Both the position numbers and the translations under genes were made by a program. DNA of 7,755 bases, taken from NCBI GenBank assembly GCA_030688105.1, contig JAUYIV010000325.1, forward strand, positions 1-7,755, given 5' to 3'. The DNA is from Actinomycetota bacterium (lineage in GTDB: Bacteria > Actinomycetota > Acidimicrobiia > Spongiisociales > UBA11373). Positions 5,212-7,755 of this stretch are shown one piece after another; the stretch's first letter is position 1, and each line of letters starts with the position of its first letter. The notes below the pieces were generated by a model that was not told the origin of the DNA, made no database searches, and was given only the letters and a program-made list of their open reading frames with translations.

Positions 5212-7143
5212 GTGACCTCGGCAGACACGAAGTCCGAGCGGGACTCCGCCGACACATCCCTCGAGTCGCCCCTCCAGCCCGGGACCGGGCTCGTCATTCG
5301 AATCGCCTCTCTGTCGGCCGCCGGTTTCCTCGTCATCGGACTCGCCCTCTACGGGGCGTCGGCCGCCTCGCTGCGGTGGCCGGACCTGCTCCTCGATGCG
5401 GGCCTGGACGGTGGCCCGTTCTCGTATGGCCGGCTTGCTCCCGCCGGTATCAATGCCTTGCTGTTCGGGTGGCTGACCTTGGGCCTGACATCGGTGGTGC
5501 TCCACGCGGTCCCGCGCCTTTCCGGTGCACCGCTGTCATTCCCATTGGCGAGGTTCGGGGTCGTCGGTCTCATGGCCGCCGGTGCCGGCGTCGGGGTGGC
5601 GGCGATCCTGCTCGGTGAGGGTGACGGTGGGCGCTACCTCGAGATGCCCTGGTTCGCCGATGCTGTCCTCGTCGCCGCCTACTTCGGCTTGGCGCTGATC
5701 GTGAGCTCGACGGCACGACGCGGCGACCGAGATCGACTTCCCGTGGCCGCCTGGTTCCTGGTGGCGGCGCCGTGGATGCTCTTCCTGTCGTTCGCCGCCG
5801 GATCGGTCCCCGGGCTCGAAGGGCTCCCAGGGGAGGTCCAGGGCGCTTTCACCGGCACCGCCGTGACCGGCCTCTGGGTGGCCATGGCTGCGGTGGGCGG
5901 CGGCTACCACCTCATCTCGACGCTGGTGCCCGGTGTCGGGTTCCACGAGCGCCTGGGGAACATCGGCTTCTGGTCGCTCGTGCTCACCTGGGCTTGGACC
6001 GCCGGCCGGGCATTCCAGTACGGACCCGTCGGCGATTGGATCGGAACCCTTCCTGTGCTTTTCGGGGCCGGCGTCGTGGTGGCGTCGATCACGATCGTCA
6101 CCGATTGGGTGCTCGCATTGCGCGGTCACTGGGGAGCGATCCCGCGGTCGCCATCGCTGCAGTTGCTCGTCGCCGGGAGCGCGTTCTTCGTGATCGGGCC
6201 CGCCATAGGCTTCGTCGGCAGCCTCCGCTCGGTGTCGGCGGTCGTCCAGTTCACCCCGTGGGATGCCGCCTATGAGCAGGCGACTCTCCTCGGCGCATTC
6301 ACCCTGTGGGCGATGGCAGCGATCGCGTACGCGCTGCCGGCCGAGTCGGGGAGGTCATGGACGCCATGGATGGGCCGGGTGGTGGTGTGGCCGGCGGTCC
6401 TGGGCGTCGCGTTGTCGGTCGGAAGCCGGCTCGTCGGCGGCCTCCAGCAGGGATACGCATGGCTGGCCGGCGTGCAATCGGGCGAATACCAGAACTTCGG
6501 CGAGGGATTCGTCAACTCGTCGGCTCCCCTCTCGGGCGCCGATCTCGCTCAGGCCGTCGGTCTGGGACTCCTCGGATTCTCGGGGATCGTCTTTGCCCTG
6601 CTGGCGGTTCGTTTCGCGGTCGCAGGGGGCCAGGCCGAACCGCGGCCGGCGGCGGCTTCGCCGCTCGCCGGCCGATTGTCGGTCGCCGTCCGCGGGTCCA
6701 CAGCCCTCTTTCTGGTCGCCGCCCTTGGAGCCTTCGCGTTTCCTGCGATCGACTCCGATCGGGCCCCGACGCTGCTCGCCGACGGGTCGCGCCAATACGA
6801 GGAGGGGTCGCTCGAAGAACGGGGCCGGGATCTCTACATCTCCGAGGGTTGCTGGTATTGCCACACCCAGCAGGTCCGGGCGGTGGTCACCGACGTCGGG
6901 CTCGGGCGGGTATCCGAAGCCGGCGACTACGCCCACGACCCTGCGGGGACCCTCGGCTTCCGGAGGATCGGCCCTGATCTGGCCCACGCCGCCGGCCGGG
7001 AGCAGGCGGGCAGCGCCTCATTCGTGCTCAATCATCTGATCGACCCCCGGGCAACCCGCCCCTGGTCGGTGATGCCCTCCTACGCGTACCTCAGCCCCGA
7101 CGAGTTGACCGCACTCGCAGCCTACGTTGCAGGTCTCGAATGA
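5212..7143 (+). CDS. ccoNO: Fused CcoN-like (no metal ligands) and CcoO-like cytochrome c protein
   Basis: A 643-aa fusion. Residues about 27-470 contain roughly 12 hydrophobic helices in the CcoN (cbb3 oxidase subunit I) order, then a further helix (about 492-512) and a CcoO-type domain with heme site CWYCH at 547-551, HTQQVR after it, RIGPDLAHAAGR, and axial Met621 in SVMPSYAYL. The CcoO half looks functional. In the CcoN half the landmarks are recognisable but the ligands are gone (alignment by eye to remembered CcoN): GRLRPLHT reads GRLAPAGI (His to G79); YGHNAV reads FTGTAV (T216); WAGPHHLHY reads WTAGRAFQY (R266, A267); DWTIGHVHSGALGW reads PWDAAYEQATLLGA (Y354, Q356); the cross-linked Tyr is W260. 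Only four His remain in the CcoN half (98, 233, 245, 306), none at a ligand position. It therefore probably cannot reduce oxygen, and more likely serves as a membrane scaffold and electron-transfer subunit. Start GTG with GGAGGG 9 nt upstream; the stop overlaps the next gene. Confidence 0.92.
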   Translation: MTSADTKSERDSADTSLESPLQPGTGLVIRIASLSAAGFLVIGLALYGASAASLRWPDLLLDAGLDGGPFSYGRLAPAGINALLFGWLTLGLTSVVLHAVPRLSGAPLSFPLARFGVVGLMAAGAGVGVAAILLGEGDGGRYLEMPWFADAVLVAAYFGLALIVSSTARRGDRDRLPVAAWFLVAAPWMLFLSFAAGSVPGLEGLPGEVQGAFTGTAVTGLWVAMAAVGGGYHLISTLVPGVGFHERLGNIGFWSLVLTWAWTAGRAFQYGPVGDWIGTLPVLFGAGVVVASITIVTDWVLALRGHWGAIPRSPSLQLLVAGSAFFVIGPAIGFVGSLRSVSAVVQFTPWDAAYEQATLLGAFTLWAMAAIAYALPAESGRSWTPWMGRVVVWPAVLGVALSVGSRLVGGLQQGYAWLAGVQSGEYQNFGEGFVNSSAPLSGADLAQAVGLGLLGFSGIVFALLAVRFAVAGGQAEPRPAAASPLAGRLSVAVRGSTALFLVAALGAFAFPAIDSDRAPTLLADGSRQYEEGSLEERGRDLYISEGCWYCHTQQVRAVVTDVGLGRVSEAGDYAHDPAGTLGFRRIGPDLAHAAGREQAGSASFVLNHLIDPRATRPWSVMPSYAYLSPDELTALAAYVAGLE

Positions 7144-7755
7144 AGATCGACGATCTCGTCAAGGCGGCCGCCGAGGCCATGAAAATGCCGGAGAGCATGG
7201 TTCGGCGTTCTGCCGAGGCGCGTTCGAAATCGGAGGGCCGGCCTGCCGAGGCGATCCTCGCCGAGTGGGCCGGAGTCGATCCAGAGGCCGACGCTCCCGA
7301 GTCGCTCGCCGCTGATGCGCCGGCCGCCGCGGAACCCGCCGAGGCGGCCGCTCCGGCCCCGGCTCCGGCTGTGGACGCCGGCGACCTGGAGGCGAAGGCC
7401 GCCGCCGCGATGGGGATGTCCGCGGCCATGATCAAGCGGTCGGCCGTCGCCCGCGCCAAGGCGGAAGGGCGTTCGCCCGACGAGGTTCTCGCCGAGTGGG
7501 CCGGTGTCGAGCTGTCGGCGGCCCCGCCCGCTCCGGCCGCGGCCGTGGACACGCCCCCCGCACCGGACGAGGCAGCGCCTGCCCCCGCCCCGGCTGCCGC
7601 CCCCGCCCCGGCCCCGGCAAGCGAGCCAGCCCCCGCGGTCGCCTCAGATGTGGGTGACCTCTTGGCGAAGGCGGCTGCGGCGCAGGGTCTGCCCGAGGCC
7701 ATGGTCAAGCGGTCCGCCGCCGCCCGAGCCAAGGCGGCGGGCACGACCACCGAGG
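7140..7755 (+). CDS. Repeat protein with three or more copies of a shared module, 3' end beyond the window
   Basis: No family recognised. The 205 visible residues show three copies of a roughly 43-residue unit at 5-47, 82-124 and 173-205 (cut by the window edge). Each has a helix-like D-L-x-x-K-A-A-A-A start, then PE/SA-x-M-(V/I)-(K/R)-RSA-x-A-R-x-K-x-x-G and, in the two complete copies, EWAGV at the end. Linkers of about 34 and 48 residues are almost wholly Ala, Pro and acidic residues, like the flexible linkers of lipoyl/E3-binding domain proteins. No signal peptide or membrane helix is visible so far. The ATG overlaps the CcoN-CcoO stop (ATGA, 4 bp), so translation is coupled. The second half of the unit also occurs at the N-terminus of the subunit IV-like protein in the divergent operon, suggesting a protein-docking role between the two complexes (inference). 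The antisense frame here is an effect of GC- and Ala-rich sequence. Confidence 0.9.
   Translation, partial: MKIDDLVKAAAEAMKMPESMVRRSAEARSKSEGRPAEAILAEWAGVDPEADAPESLAADAPAAAEPAEAAAPAPAPAVDAGDLEAKAAAAMGMSAAMIKRSAVARAKAEGRSPDEVLAEWAGVELSAAPPAPAAAVDTPPAPDEAAPAPAPAAAPAPAPASEPAPAVASDVGDLLAKAAAAQGLPEAMVKRSAAARAKAAGTTTE
7152..7280 (+). repeat. Module copy 1 (residues 5-47)
   Basis: Begins DLVKAAAEAMKMPESMVRRS and ends ILAEWAGVD. This is the closest of the three to the subunit IV copy in having PE before the hydrophobic pair and RRSA after it. Confidence 0.85.
7383..7511 (+). repeat. Module copy 2 (residues 82-124)
   Basis: Begins DLEAKAAAAMGMSAAMIKRS and ends VLAEWAGVE. The PE pair is replaced by SA; otherwise the same length and pattern as copy 1. 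Confidence 0.85.
7656..7755 (+). repeat. Module copy 3 (residue 173 onward), cut by the window edge
   Basis: Begins DLLAKAAAAQGLPEAMVKRS and continues AAARAKAAGTTTE to the end of the window. The expected LAEWAGV ending lies outside. Confidence 0.8.

Noticed and set aside
6355..6987. Minus-strand frame of 210 codons
   Set aside because: Antisense to the CcoN-CcoO gene; no recognisable domain.
7091..7750. Minus-strand Ala/Gly/Ser-rich frame of 219 codons
   Set aside because: Mirror of the Ala/Pro-rich repeat gene; the plus-strand frame has coupled start and conserved repeats.
1..7755. CRISPR array, tRNA, rRNA, insertion sequence
   Set aside because: No regularly spaced palindromic repeats, cloverleaf, rRNA core or transposase/inverted-repeat pair was seen; the only multi-copy sequences are the module repeats and the promoter-region repeats.

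Overview
The window is about two thirds G+C and densely packed with respiratory-chain genes. It holds six genes on the minus strand, reading leftward, and two on the plus strand, reading rightward, from a shared 261-bp control region (about 4951-5211). High GC, Ala/Pro-rich linkers, a split b6/subunit IV cytochrome b and G/C-rich heptad-like intergenic repeats suggest an uncultured Actinomycetota-like or Chloroflexota-like bacterium. That is inference; no rRNA or marker gene is present. No tRNA, rRNA, CRISPR array or mobile element was seen.

Minus-strand operon, in transcription order: a four-helix membrane protein of unknown function (4950-4330); a 2[4Fe-4S] ferredoxin (4330-3881); a b6-type cytochrome b (3666-2977, true N-terminus probably further upstream but broken by an in-frame TGA); a subunit IV-like cytochrome b C-terminal half carrying an unusual soluble N-terminal module (2967-2272); a Rieske protein with two N-terminal membrane segments (2275-1454); and a membrane-anchored diheme cytochrome c (1433 to beyond the left edge). 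The last gene is open to the window edge. Most junctions overlap or are under 25 bp. Together these encode a menaquinol:cytochrome c oxidoreductase of the b6c kind, with quinol oxidation at cytochrome b/Rieske and electrons leaving through the diheme cytochrome. A ferredoxin and a small membrane protein are built into the same transcription unit.

Plus strand: a fused CcoN-CcoO protein (5212-7143), overlapped by four bases by a repeat protein (7140 to beyond the right edge). The CcoO part has an intact heme c site. The CcoN-like part appears to have lost every heme b, heme b3 and CuB ligand, so it cannot be the catalytic subunit of an oxidase as it stands. The repeat protein carries at least three copies of a roughly 43-residue module joined by Ala/Pro linkers. 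The second half of the same module is found at the N-terminus of the subunit IV-like protein of the divergent operon.

The central proposal (inference) is that this locus encodes a modified bc-type complex physically tied to a non-catalytic CcoN-CcoO electron-transfer subunit, with the shared module acting as the docking element. The control region holds a 7-bp-period G-run array that fits the G-quadruplex pattern.
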